Below are positions 17,110-25,421 of a stretch of 64,000 nt of DNA, piece after piece. How positions within the stretch are numbered: the first letter of the stretch is position 1; each line of letters starts with the position of its first letter. Location of the stretch: the NCBI GenBank assembly GCA_903928915.1, contig CAIYSL010000125.1, forward strand, positions 47,195 to 111,194, written 5' to 3'. The notes below the pieces were generated by a model that searched no databases, was not told the DNA's origin, and saw only the letters and a program-made list of their open reading frames with translations. This DNA is from an uncultured Syntrophobacterales bacterium. Its GTDB lineage: Bacteria > Desulfobacterota > Syntrophia > Syntrophales > UBA5619. A program made the position numbers and the translations under genes.

Positions 17110-18269
17110 CAATTTCCCATTCTTTCGATGATGTGCTCGGCCTCCTCCCGCGCCCAGCCGTCGGCGGAGAGAATGGCGTCGATTTCCGGTTCATCCCGTA
17201 CGCAATGGCGGTCGAGGACCTGTTTGGTCACGGTGCAGATGTCGAGAAACCCGATCCGGCCGGCGAGAAATGCCGCCACCGCGTACTCATTGGCCGCGTT
17301 CAGAACGGCCGGCAGCGTCCCCCCCCGGTTCGCCGCGGCGGCCGCAATCTCCAGGGCCGGAAACCGGGCCGTATCCGGCGGGAGGAATTCCAGGGCGCCC
17401 GCGCCGGCCAGGTCGAGCAACGGCGAGGCCGGGGCGAGCCGCCGGGGGAACGAGAGCGCGTACGCGATCGGGATCCTCATGTCCGGCACGCCCAGTTGGG
17501 CGATCATTGCCCCGTCGCGGTATTCTACCAGTGAATGCACCACACTCTGCGGGTGGATCAGAACGTCGATGGCGCTGACGGGCAGGCCGAAGAGCCATGC
17601 CGCCTCGATGATTTCCAGCCCTTTGTTCATCATCGTCGCCGAATCGATGGTGATCTTCCTGCCCATAGACCAGGTGGGATGCATCAGCGCCCGCTCCGGT
17701 GTTACCGTGCGCAGCTCCGCCAGCGGACAGTCGCGGAAGGGGCCCCCGGAGGCAGTCAGGATGATCCGGCGCACGTCCTGGCGCCGGTGCCCCTGGAGAC
17801 ACTGGAAAACGGCGCTGTGCTCGCTGTCGACGGGGATGATGGTCACCCCCCGTTCCCGCGCCGTCCGCAGTACGATACTGCCGGCCATGACCAGCGTCTC
17901 CTTGTTCGCGAGTGCGATCTGCTTGCCCGACTCGATCGCCGCGAGCGTCGGCAGGAGCCCGGCCGCGCCGGCAATGGCGGATACCGCCATGTCGCCGTCG
18001 GCCGAGGCCGCTTCCCGATACCCTTCGCTTCCCCAACAAACGGCAGTCGACCCGCGCGGCCCTAGCAGCTCCCTGAGCAGGAGGGCGTGCGCCTCGTCGG
18101 CCACAGCGGCCACGGCGGGCCGGAAGCGGTCGATCTGCCGCCGCAGAAGCTCGACGTTCCTACCCGCTGTCAGCGCAGTGACCGTAAATTCCCCCGGGTG
18201 TGCGCCGATGACGTCGAGGGTGTTCACGCCGATCGATCCGGTCGACCCCATGATGGCGATTCGCTTCAT
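17109..18269 (-). CDS. dxr: 1-deoxy-D-xylulose 5-phosphate reductoisomerase
   Basis: Second step of the MEP pathway, giving 2-C-methyl-D-erythritol 4-phosphate. The 386-residue protein begins MKRIAIMGSTGSIGVNTLDV (NADPH-binding loop) and has VDSEHSAVFQCLQG near residue 145 (metal ligands) and the flexible-loop region HPTWSMGRKITIDSATMMNK near 200. It overlaps cdsA and rseP by four bases at each side. Confidence 0.97.
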   Translation of the reverse strand: MKRIAIMGSTGSIGVNTLDVIGAHPGEFTVTALTAGRNVELLRRQIDRFRPAVAAVADEAHALLLRELLGPRGSTAVCWGSEGYREAASADGDMAVSAIAGAAGLLPTLAAIESGKQIALANKETLVMAGSIVLRTARERGVTIIPVDSEHSAVFQCLQGHRRQDVRRIILTASGGPFRDCPLAELRTVTPERALMHPTWSMGRKITIDSATMMNKGLEIIEAAWLFGLPVSAIDVLIHPQSVVHSLVEYRDGAMIAQLGVPDMRIPIAYALSFPRRLAPASPLLDLAGAGALEFLPPDTARFPALEIAAAAANRGGTLPAVLNAANEYAVAAFLAGRIGFLDICTVTKQVLDRHCVRDEPEIDAILSADGWAREEAEHIIERMGN

Positions 18270-19072
18270 CGAATGATCAATACCCGATAGTAGTAGACAA
18301 ACGGTGTGATGAACATCAGGCAGTCCAGGCGGTCAAGGATTCCCCCGTGACCGGGAAGGATAGTGCCGGAGTCCTTCACCCCGGCGCTTCGCTTCAGAAC
18401 CGACTCGCTGAGATCGCCGAGCTGTCCGATGATGCTGCCCACAAACCCCAAGACCACGGCATGCGGCCAGTCGATGCGGGGGAAAAAGTATGCGGCGAAC
18501 AGGAGGCAGCCTGCTATGCTGCCCGCAACGAGGCCGATCGTCCCCTCCACGGTCTTGCCGGGGCTGGCTTCGGGCAGGACTTTTCTCTTTCCGAGGGCCC
18601 TGCCGACGTAGTAGGCGGCGATGTCCCCGGCAAAGGCTAGCACCAGGATGAAGAATATCCAGAGCTCGCCCTGCGCCGTCCGGCGAAGCAGGATAAAATG
18701 CGACATCAGCAGGGGAATGGTGAGGACCCCGAGCAGTACGGACCCGACAGACCGCAGATCGGGACCCCGCTCTTTGACCCGCAGCAGGTTCAGCATCAGA
18801 ACCGACATGACGGCGAAACTCAGGACAGCCACCAGCAGGGCCGTATCGCCCCGGCTGGCGGCCAGGAGGATCGGCAGGGAAACCGCGAACGTTACAACCT
18901 TTTCCGGCGGCCGGCCGGGACCGAAAACCATCCGGTTGTACTCTGCCATCCCCAGCATCGCCGCCGCAGCGATCAGGGCGGCAAACACCGCCTCCGAACC
19001 GTACGCGATGACCACAAACAGGATCGGTACGGCGATCACCCCGGTAATCCAGCGCTTCCTATGGGAGTTCAT
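18266..19072 (-). CDS. cdsA: Phosphatidate cytidylyltransferase
   Basis: Makes CDP-diacylglycerol from phosphatidate and CTP at the membrane. The 268-residue protein has about seven or eight hydrophobic segments and ends with the family signature SVLKRSAGVKDSG...LPGHGGILDRLDCL. Start 19072 (MNSHRKRW) is preferred, 49 bases after uppS; the track start at 19141 would overlap uppS by 20 bases. The stop overlaps the dxr start. Confidence 0.95.
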   Translation of the reverse strand: MNSHRKRWITGVIAVPILFVVIAYGSEAVFAALIAAAAMLGMAEYNRMVFGPGRPPEKVVTFAVSLPILLAASRGDTALLVAVLSFAVMSVLMLNLLRVKERGPDLRSVGSVLLGVLTIPLLMSHFILLRRTAQGELWIFFILVLAFAGDIAAYYVGRALGKRKVLPEASPGKTVEGTIGLVAGSIAGCLLFAAYFFPRIDWPHAVVLGFVGSIIGQLGDLSESVLKRSAGVKDSGTILPGHGGILDRLDCLMFITPFVYYYRVLIIR

Positions 19073-19121
19073 GCGCGTTGCCTCGCTGCTCACCGCGTGG
19101 ACTTGCTTCGCCCGCGGCCCG

Positions 19122-19856
19122 CTATGCCTTGAGCTGCTCACTGGTCAGCCCGAACCTCCGCTCGCGCTGCTGGTAATCAACGATCGCCCGCAGGAGGTGC
19201 CGTTCACGAAAATCGGGCCAGAGAACTTCGGTGAAGTAGAATTCCGTGTAGGCCATCTGCCAGAGGAGAAAATTGCTGATGCGGCATTCCCCTCCGGTCC
19301 GAATCAGCAGGTCCGGATCGGGTAGTCCCGTCGTGTAGAGGTACCGGCCGAAGAGCTCCTTCGTCACCTGGTCCGGGACGATGGTCCCCGCGACGACGTC
19401 GGAGGCGATGCGGCCCGCGGCGGCGACAATCTCGTCCCGCCCCCCGTAACTCAGGGCGAGGTTCAGCACCATTCCGTTGTTCTCCGCCGTGCGTGCGATC
19501 GACTCGGCGAGCTTTCGGGAGATCGGCTCTCCCAGGGAGGACAAGTTGCCGATGGCGGTCAACCGGATATCCTGCGCCATCATCTCCCCGGTCTCGGTCT
19601 CCAGGTAGTCCTCAAGCAGGCTCAGCAAGGCGCGTACCTCCGTCCGGGGGCGGAGCCAGTTTTCCATGGAAAAGGCGTACAGCGTGAGACAGCGGACACC
19701 GATTCTCCGGCAGGCCTTCACCGTGGAACGTACGGCGTGCGCACCCTTGCGGTGCCCCAGGACCCTCCCCATGGCATGCCGCTCCGCCCATCGGCCGTTA
19801 CCGTCCATGATGATCGCGATGTGCTGCGGAAGCCGTTTCGGGTCGATCTCGTTCAT
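19122..19856 (-). CDS. uppS: Undecaprenyl diphosphate synthase (cis-prenyltransferase)
   Basis: Adds cis-isoprene units to farnesyl diphosphate to make the C55 lipid carrier for peptidoglycan and O-antigen. The protein has IIMDGNGRWAERHAMGRVLG near residue 14 (catalytic Asp and first region) and PDLLIRTGGECRISNFLLWQ near 180, both conserved regions. ATG at 19856 gives 244 residues. A large hairpin separates it from frr, so it may have its own promoter. Confidence 0.96.
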   Translation of the reverse strand: MNEIDPKRLPQHIAIIMDGNGRWAERHAMGRVLGHRKGAHAVRSTVKACRRIGVRCLTLYAFSMENWLRPRTEVRALLSLLEDYLETETGEMMAQDIRLTAIGNLSSLGEPISRKLAESIARTAENNGMVLNLALSYGGRDEIVAAAGRIASDVVAGTIVPDQVTKELFGRYLYTTGLPDPDLLIRTGGECRISNFLLWQMAYTEFYFTEVLWPDFRERHLLRAIVDYQQRERRFGLTSEQLKA

Positions 19857-19933
19857 TGCCGATACACTGTCCGGTGGATGATTCCCTGTCCGCCGCACTA
19901 GCACAGCGGCGTGATTTTATCAAGGAGAGCGAA

Positions 19934-19967
19934 GCAAAACGGGGAGCTGGTCGGCTCCCCGTTTTGC
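19934..19967. terminator. Perfect 14-bp stem hairpin between frr and uppS
   Basis: GCAAAACGGGGAGC, loop TGGTCG, then GCTCCCCGTTTTGC form a perfect inverted repeat. On the minus strand GGGGAGC/GCTCCCC followed by GTTTTGC resembles an intrinsic terminator for the rpsB-tsf-pyrH-frr unit. The U-run is short and is part of the stem, and the symmetry lets it act in both directions. Confidence 0.6.
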
Positions 19968-19989
19968 AGTGCGGTTTCACCGGTCCGGT

Positions 19990-20547
19990 TCAGATCTCCA
20001 TGATCTCCTTCTCCTTGGCCGCCAGGATCACGTCGGTCCGTTCGATCGAGCGGTCCGTGAGCTTCTGGACCTCTTCCTGAAACCCGTACAGCTCATCCTC
20101 GGAGATCTCGTTATCCTTCTTCAGCGCCTTGAGCTGCTCGTTCGCTTCCCTCCTGCTGTTGCGCTGTTTGACCTTGCACTCCTCGGCCATCTTGCGCACC
20201 ACCTTCACAAGCTCTTTGCGCCGCTCTTCCGTCAGCGCGGGGATGGCCAGGCGGATCAGCTTGCCGTCGTTCGACGGCATCAATCCCAGATCCGATTTCT
20301 GGATCGCCTTTTCGATCGCCCCGAGTACCGAACTGTCCCAGGGGGAGATGACGATAAGCCGACTTTCGGGGATCGACAGCGACGCGACCTGGTTGAGCGG
20401 CGTCGACGTCCCGTAATACTCTACCCGGATACCGTCGAGAAGCGACAGCGACGCCCTCCCCGTCCGCACCTTGCTGAACGATTTTTCCAAGGCGCCGAGC
20501 GCCTTGTCCATCGACTCCTTGAGCTCTTCAAAGATCAATTCCTGCAT
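19990..20547 (-). CDS. frr: Ribosome recycling factor
   Basis: Splits the post-termination 70S ribosome together with EF-G. The 185-residue protein has [19 protein letters not shown] near residue 22, [20 protein letters not shown] near 44 and a helical second half rich in charged residues. Start 20547 (MQELIFEEL) is chosen 4 bases after the pyrH stop; the track start lies inside pyrH. The strong hairpin downstream probably ends the transcript. Confidence 0.97.
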   Translation of the reverse strand: MQELIFEELKESMDKALGALEKSFSKVRTGRASLSLLDGIRVEYYGTSTPLNQVASLSIPESRLIVISPWDSSVLGAIEKAIQKSDLGLMPSNDGKLIRLAIPALTEERRKELVKVVRKMAEECKVKQRNSRREANEQLKALKKDNEISEDELYGFQEEVQKLTDRSIERTDVILAAKEKEIMEI

Positions 20548-20551
20548 GGCC

Positions 20552-21268
20552 TCATCCTTCCACAACGGTCCCTACCGGCTCTCCGCAGACCACCCGTTTT
20601 ATGTTGCCCTCCCGGAGGAGATTGAACACCACAACGGGCAGACCGTTATCCCTGCACAGCGAGATGGCGGTCGCATCCATTACTTTAAGGTTATTCGCCA
20701 ACACTTCGGTATAACTTATTTTATCGAATCTGCTGGCGCTGCTATCCTTAACCGGATCGCGGTCATAGACGCCGTCCACCTTCGTGGCCTTGATCAGGAC
20801 TTCGGCCTTGATCTCGACGGCCCGCAGGGTCGCCGCCGTATCCGTCGTGAAGTACGGATTTCCCGTGCCCGCGCCGAAGATCACCACCCTCCCCTTTTCC
20901 AGATGACGTACTGCCCGTCGCTGGATGAACGGTTCGGCTACCGCCTTCATTTCGATCGCCGTCTGGACCCGGGTAACGACGCCCCGGCGCTCCAGTGCGC
21001 TCTGGAGCGCCAGGCTGTTGATCACGGTGGCGAGCATCCCCATGTAATCGGCAGTGGTCCGGTCGATACGGTGGCTCCCGGCCTCGATTCCCCGGAAGAT
21101 GTTCCCCCCACCGATGACGATGCCGAGTTGGACGCCGAGGACGGTGACTTCGCGAATCTCGGCGCTGATCCGTTCGAGGACCTCGGGATCGATGCCGAAT
21201 CCGCTGTTTCCCAGCAGGGCTTCCCCGCTCAGCTTAAGCATCACCCTTCTGTATGCAGGACGATCCAT
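20552..21268 (-). CDS. pyrH: Uridylate kinase
   Basis: Phosphorylates UMP to UDP; bacterial amino-acid-kinase fold, hexameric. The 238-residue protein begins [20 protein letters not shown] and has [10 protein letters not shown] near residue 53, [20 protein letters not shown] near 75 and [13 protein letters not shown] near 135, all family blocks. It lies six bases after tsf in the usual rpsB-tsf-pyrH-frr order. Confidence 0.97.
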   Translation of the reverse strand: MDRPAYRRVMLKLSGEALLGNSGFGIDPEVLERISAEIREVTVLGVQLGIVIGGGNIFRGIEAGSHRIDRTTADYMGMLATVINSLALQSALERRGVVTRVQTAIEMKAVAEPFIQRRAVRHLEKGRVVIFGAGTGNPYFTTDTAATLRAVEIKAEVLIKATKVDGVYDRDPVKDSSASRFDKISYTEVLANNLKVMDATAISLCRDNGLPVVVFNLLREGNIKRVVCGEPVGTVVEG

Positions 21269-21274
21269 GGGCGG

Positions 21275-21877
21275 CTACTGCTGATCCCCTCCCAGCTGAA
21301 ACCGCGCGAAGCGCCGCACGATGATGTTCTCGCCCGTCTTGGCGATCATGTTGCTGACCAGCGTGCCCACGGTGATATCGGTGTCTTTGATGAATTTCTG
21401 GTCGAGTAGACAGACCTCTTCGAAATACTTCTTCAGCTTCCCCTCGATGATCTTTTCCCAGATCTTCTCCGGTTTCTTCTCTTCGACCAGCTGGCTCCGG
21501 TAGATCTCCTTCTCCCGCTCCAGCGCCGCCTCCGGGATCTCATCCGCCTTTACGTACAGCGGGTTCGAGGCCGCAATGTGCATGGCCAGATCGCGGGCCA
21601 TGGCCTGGAAGTCATCGGTCTTGGCGACGAAATCGGTCTCGCAGTTCAGTTCGACCATGACGCCGATCTTGCCGCCCATGTGGATGTAGGAGGCAATCGT
21701 TCCGTCCTTTGCCGCCTTTGAAGAGCGTTTTGTCGCCGCCGACATCCCCTTCTTGCGGAGGTAGTCGATGGCCTTTTCAAAGTCACCGTCCGATGCGGCC
21801 AGGGCCTCCTTGCAGTCCATCATACCGGCGCCCGTCTTTGTCCGCAACTCTTTGACCATCTGCGATGTAATGTTCAA
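21275..21877 (-). CDS. tsf: Elongation factor Ts
   Basis: Exchanges GDP on EF-Tu. The N-terminus carries a UBA-type segment, VKELRTKTGAGMMDCKEAL, and the core TDF motif region ELNCETDFVAKTDDF near residue 77. At 200 residues it is the shorter form with a reduced C-terminal half, as in many non-enterobacterial species. It starts one base after the rpsB stop. Confidence 0.97.
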   Translation of the reverse strand: MNITSQMVKELRTKTGAGMMDCKEALAASDGDFEKAIDYLRKKGMSAATKRSSKAAKDGTIASYIHMGGKIGVMVELNCETDFVAKTDDFQAMARDLAMHIAASNPLYVKADEIPEAALEREKEIYRSQLVEEKKPEKIWEKIIEGKLKKYFEEVCLLDQKFIKDTDITVGTLVSNMIAKTGENIIVRRFARFQLGGDQQ

Positions 21878-21878
21878 T

Positions 21879-22721
21879 TTACCTTCCCTCCTCTGCCTGG
21901 CCCTGTCCCGCGGTCGCTATCCCGGGTTCGGAGCCCTTGGTCTCTACGCTCTCCGGCACGTCGGATTCCTCGCTGCTGCCCTTGGCCGCCGCGGCGCTCC
22001 CCGTCTCCTTGTCGCTCTGGGCCTGGATGCGTTCTTCGAACCGCTTCTTGCCTTCGAGCACGGCCTCGGCCATCTTGGCGGAGAAAAGCTTGATCGCCCG
22101 GATCGCGTCGTCGTTCCCCGGGATGATGTAATCGATCAGGTCCGGGTCGCAGTTCGTGTCGACCATCGCCACGATCGGGATCTTCAGTCTCCGCGCCTCG
22201 GTGACCGCGATGAATTCCCGTTTCGGGTCGACGACAAACAGGGCGCGCGGGATCCCCTTGATGGTCCTGATCCCCCCCAGGACCTTCACCAGCTTCTCCC
22301 GATCCTTCTGGAGGCGCATGATCTCCTTCTTCGGAAAGGCCTTGATGCTGTCGTCGGCGAACATCCGGTCGAGGTTGTTCAGCCGGTCGATGCTCTTCTT
22401 GATAGTCGTGAAATTAGTCAGCATCCCACCCAGCCAGCGCTGGTTGACATAGGGCATTCCGCAGCGGCCCGCCTCTTCGATGATCGACTCCTGGGACTGT
22501 TTCTTGGTGCCGACGAACAGTATCTCGCCGCCGTTGGCAACGGTGTCGACGACGAACTGATAGGCGGTCTGGAACAGTCCGACCGTCTGCTGGAGGTCGA
22601 TGATGTAGATTCCGTTTCGCGCACCAAAAATGTAAGGTTTCATCTTCGGGTTCCACTTGTTGGTCTGGTGACCGAAGTGGACCCCCGCCTCGAGCAACAA
22701 CTTCATGGAAATACTTGCCAT
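21879..22721 (-). CDS. rpsB: 30S ribosomal protein S2
   Basis: The protein has [20 protein letters not shown] at the start, and [17 protein letters not shown] and [17 protein letters not shown] further on, as in S2. ATG at 22721 (MASISMKLL) is the family start. The last 40 residues form an acidic, Ala/Ser/Gly-rich tail ([20 protein letters not shown]) beyond the normal S2 end, a low-complexity extension of unknown role. It is first in the rpsB-tsf-pyrH-frr run. Confidence 0.97.
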   Translation of the reverse strand: MASISMKLLLEAGVHFGHQTNKWNPKMKPYIFGARNGIYIIDLQQTVGLFQTAYQFVVDTVANGGEILFVGTKKQSQESIIEEAGRCGMPYVNQRWLGGMLTNFTTIKKSIDRLNNLDRMFADDSIKAFPKKEIMRLQKDREKLVKVLGGIRTIKGIPRALFVVDPKREFIAVTEARRLKIPIVAMVDTNCDPDLIDYIIPGNDDAIRAIKLFSAKMAEAVLEGKKRFEERIQAQSDKETGSAAAAKGSSEESDVPESVETKGSEPGIATAGQGQAEEGR

Positions 22722-22828
22722 ACAAAACTCCTTTCTCGTTTTTTCCGCCATCCCCTTCACCCAGCCGGGAACTCTTCCGCCCGGAAAAGCAACGCCCGGT
22801 AATCCGGGGATGTGTGAATTGTGCAGGC

Positions 22829-22856
22829 TGATAACATAAAGATTTTAATTAATCAA
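22829..22856 (-). promoter_or_regulatory. AT-rich candidate promoter of rpsB operon
   Basis: An AT-rich stretch on the minus strand, TTGATT-16 bases-TTATCA with an internal TAAAAT, stands out in GC-rich surroundings 110 bases before rpsB. The leader that follows contains CCCGG-ATTA-CCGGG and other short hairpins, which would suit S2 autoregulation, but no known S2-binding motif was verified. Confidence 0.35.
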
Positions 22857-23086
22857 GCATAATTCGGTGCCATACGCCGGTACCGATTTGCCGGGGAGCG
22901 ATGCCTGGCCGGGAGGTCGGCCGCAACGCGAGCGGATCGGACGGTGACCGCCGGCGCAAAGGGGCAGACAGGGGGATTCGTCGGCTTTGGCCCGGGGGCG
23001 GTCCGTCCCGACAGCGGCTTCTCTTAGGAGAGACGGGGACGCACTCTGACGCAATAGTGCTTCACAGCTCGGTTCACCTATTGTAA
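22857..23086. other. Gene-free stretch between rpsB promoter and CoA-transferase remnant
   Basis: All frames in this stretch are short and broken by stops. None resembles the missing N-terminal half of the CoA-transferase A subunit expected here. An in-frame TAA precedes the remnant at about 23084. Confidence 0.5.
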
Positions 23087-23996
23087 GCACCAGATGCGCT
23101 TGAAGTCTTCCGCGGAAACCCGCGGATCATGTTTGTCGAGAGCACCTACTCGGCCGAGCGCATCGCCGTCGTACCGCCGTTGAATCCCGATTTGACGCTC
23201 ATCCATGCGCAGCGCGCCTACGCAGACGGCAATACCCAGGCCTGGGGTCTGCTGGGGGTTCAGAAAGAGGCCGCCCTCGCCGCCAAGCGGATGATCGTCG
23301 TCGTCGAGGAGATCGTGGCGGAAACCGTCATCCGCAGCGATCCCAACCGCATAATCTTTCCCAGCCTGATGGTGGAGGCGGTTGTGCATCAGCCCTTCGG
23401 CACCCATCCCTCGTATGTTCAGGGATACACGGACCGGGACAACGAGTTCTACCTGGAATGGGACCGTATTTCCCGGGAAGAAACAGCCGCCCGGGATTGG
23501 CTGGACGAATGGATCTGCGGAGTTCCGAACTGGGAAGAGTACCTGGCAAGAATGGAATCCAAACGACCGGAGATCTGGAAACGACTTATGGCAAGCAACG
23601 CGCCGACCTATCCCGTCAACTACGGCGCCTGCGAAATCGCCATCCATTCGAAAAAACTGTTCATGATCATGCTCCTGAAGAAGCGGGCCGTCGTCGACCG
23701 CCTCGACTTCGCCACCAGCCCGGGCTACCCGCACGGACGGAGGGGCGAGCCGGCGGCGCTGGGTATTCCCGGAGCGGGCCCGCAGCTGGTGGTAACCGAT
23801 ATGGCCCTTTTCCGGTTTGCCGGGGATACGGGCGAGATGACCCTGTCCGCGCTGCGGCCCGGGATCACCGTCGCGCAGGTTCAGACAGAGGTAAACTGGC
23901 CCGTGCGGGTATCTACCGACGTGCGGACAGAGGATCCTCCGACCGCGGAGGAGCTTCGCATCATCCGTGAGGAGATAGACCCCTGGGGCATTCATG
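23087..23996 (+). pseudogene. Fused remnant of glutaconate-type CoA-transferase subunits A and B
   Basis: The frame starts without an initiator (APDALEVFRGNPRIMFVE). It then matches the C-terminal half of CoA-transferase family I alpha subunits (LTLIHAQRAYADGNTQAWG, PFGTHPSYVQGYTDRDNEF, DWLDEW). At PVNYG/ACEIA, near 23620, it switches in frame to the C-terminal third of a beta subunit (ACEIAIHSKKLFMIM, DFATSPGY, TDMALFRF, GEMTLSALRPGITV, PTAEELRIIREEIDP). The N-terminal half of A and roughly the first half of B are missing. In the glutaconate enzyme the catalytic glutamate lies in the lost part of beta, so activity is not expected. After about 23996 the frame runs on without homology, antisense to argJ. 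Confidence 0.82.
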
Positions 23997-24133
23997 CGGA
24001 GCGAGCCGGGGCATCGCCGCGATCGTCGAGCAAACCTGAGGGGGGATCGCACTCTGCCGACGGGGGAAATCGCGCCGCAGGGAGGCCAACGCGCAGGCTG
24101 CGCATTTCCCAGTGCGCTGCGAAAAGCTATACC

Positions 24134-24178
24134 CGCCGGGCTCAACAGCCGGGGGTGAACCCGCCTGCGGGCCCGGCG
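24134..24178 (-). terminator. Weak hairpin region downstream of argJ
   Basis: CGCCGGGC and GCCCGGCG form outer arms 29 bases apart with smaller GC-rich pairings inside, just after the argJ stop. No U-run follows directly, so termination is uncertain. Confidence 0.3.
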
Positions 24179-24184
24179 TCTGCG

Positions 24185-25381
24185 TCAGGTGTGGTAGTGG
24201 GCGTTGATCTTGACGTACTCGAAGGACAGGTCGGAGGCGCATACCGTCCAGGACCGCTGCCCCATCCCCAGCTTCAAGCGGACGCGTATCTCCTGCTGCT
24301 GCATGATCGCGGCGAGTTCCGCCCGAAGTTCCTGCCGCCCCGTTCCCGCGGAAAACAGCTCCACGTCCTCGAACAGCAGGCGGACCCGGTCCACCGGCAG
24401 TTCGATACCCACCGAGCCGGCAGCCGAAACGATCCGTCCCCAATTCGGATCGCCCCCGAAGAAGGCGGTCTTCACCAGGTTCGAATTCGCCACCGCATAG
24501 GCGATCCGCCGGGCATCGCGGGTCGTCCGGGCCTCCTCGACGGTGATCTCGATCACCTTCGTGGCCCCTTCGCCGTCCCGGACCAGCCCGCGCGCGAGCT
24601 CGCCCAGCAGCGAGGAGAGGGCCTCGCCGAACCGGCCCAGGTATCGCGAGCCCCGGTCGAGCGGGGGGTTGCCCGCGACCCCGTTGGCCAGGATGAGCGC
24701 GGTGTCGTTCGTGCTCATGCAGCCGTCGACGGTTACGGCGTTGAAACTGCGGTCCACTGCCCTGCGGAACAGCCGGTCGAGCGCCTCGCGGCTGATTTGG
24801 GCGTCGGTCATGATGAATGCCAGCATGGTCGCCATGTTCGGCTCGATCATCCCCGCCCCTTTGGCGATCCCGCAGAGGGTGACCTCCCGCTTTCCGATGA
24901 CCGTCTTCCGGATCGCCATCTTCGGGAAACGGTCGGTCGTCATGATCCCCGCTTCGGCAGCGGGGATTCCGCCGGCGTTGAGTCCCGCCACGAGGCCCGG
25001 GACCCCCGCTTCGATCTTGTCGACGGGAAGACGGTGTCCGATCACCCCCGTCGACGCCACGAGCAGCAGGTCATCAGCAATCCCCAGGGCCGCTGCGGCG
25101 GCCCGCGAAACGGCCAGGGCATCGGCATACCCCGCCTCACCCGTCGCGGCGTTTGCGCAGCCGCTGTTGGCGATTACGGCCTGGGCGATTCCCGTCGCGA
25201 TCCGCTCCCGGTCGATCAAGACCGGCGCCGCCTGGAAACAGTTCCGGGTGAAAACCCCTGCAGCCGTCGCCGGGCAGATTGAAAACAGCAGCGACAAGTC
25301 GCGGCCCCCGTCCGCCTTGATCCCCGCGGCCACGCCGTTGGCCAGGAATCCCGGGACACGATAGACATCTGCTGGCTCCAT
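24185..25381 (-). CDS. argJ: Glutamate N-acetyltransferase/ornithine acetyltransferase ArgJ
   Basis: Transfers acetyl from N-acetylornithine to glutamate in the cyclic arginine pathway, possibly also using acetyl-CoA. The 398-residue precursor has the autocleavage/nucleophile Thr in PNMATMLAFIMTDA near residue 190, with ASTGVIG near 110 and AVTVDGCMSTNDTALILANG near 225. It ends YVKINAHYHT, a normal terminus. ATG at 25381 (MEPADVYRVPGF) is preferred to the track start. secA ends 40 bases upstream. The CoA-transferase remnant faces its 3' end. Confidence 0.96.
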   Translation of the reverse strand: MEPADVYRVPGFLANGVAAGIKADGGRDLSLLFSICPATAAGVFTRNCFQAAPVLIDRERIATGIAQAVIANSGCANAATGEAGYADALAVSRAAAAALGIADDLLLVASTGVIGHRLPVDKIEAGVPGLVAGLNAGGIPAAEAGIMTTDRFPKMAIRKTVIGKREVTLCGIAKGAGMIEPNMATMLAFIMTDAQISREALDRLFRRAVDRSFNAVTVDGCMSTNDTALILANGVAGNPPLDRGSRYLGRFGEALSSLLGELARGLVRDGEGATKVIEITVEEARTTRDARRIAYAVANSNLVKTAFFGGDPNWGRIVSAAGSVGIELPVDRVRLLFEDVELFSAGTGRQELRAELAAIMQQQEIRVRLKLGMGQRSWTVCASDLSFEYVKINAHYHT

Positions 25382-25421
25382 ACGTCTCACCTCAGCCCTA
25401 CCGGTACATCGCACATCGCGG

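Noticed and set aside
16012-17112. TTG start of rseP at 17112
   Set aside because: The adjacent ATG at 17109 gives the usual ATGA overlap with the dxr stop.
23997-25282. Continuation of the 717-residue plus-strand ORF (23129-25282)
   Set aside because: Only about the first 290 codons resemble a protein family; the rest is antisense to argJ and has shadow-type composition.
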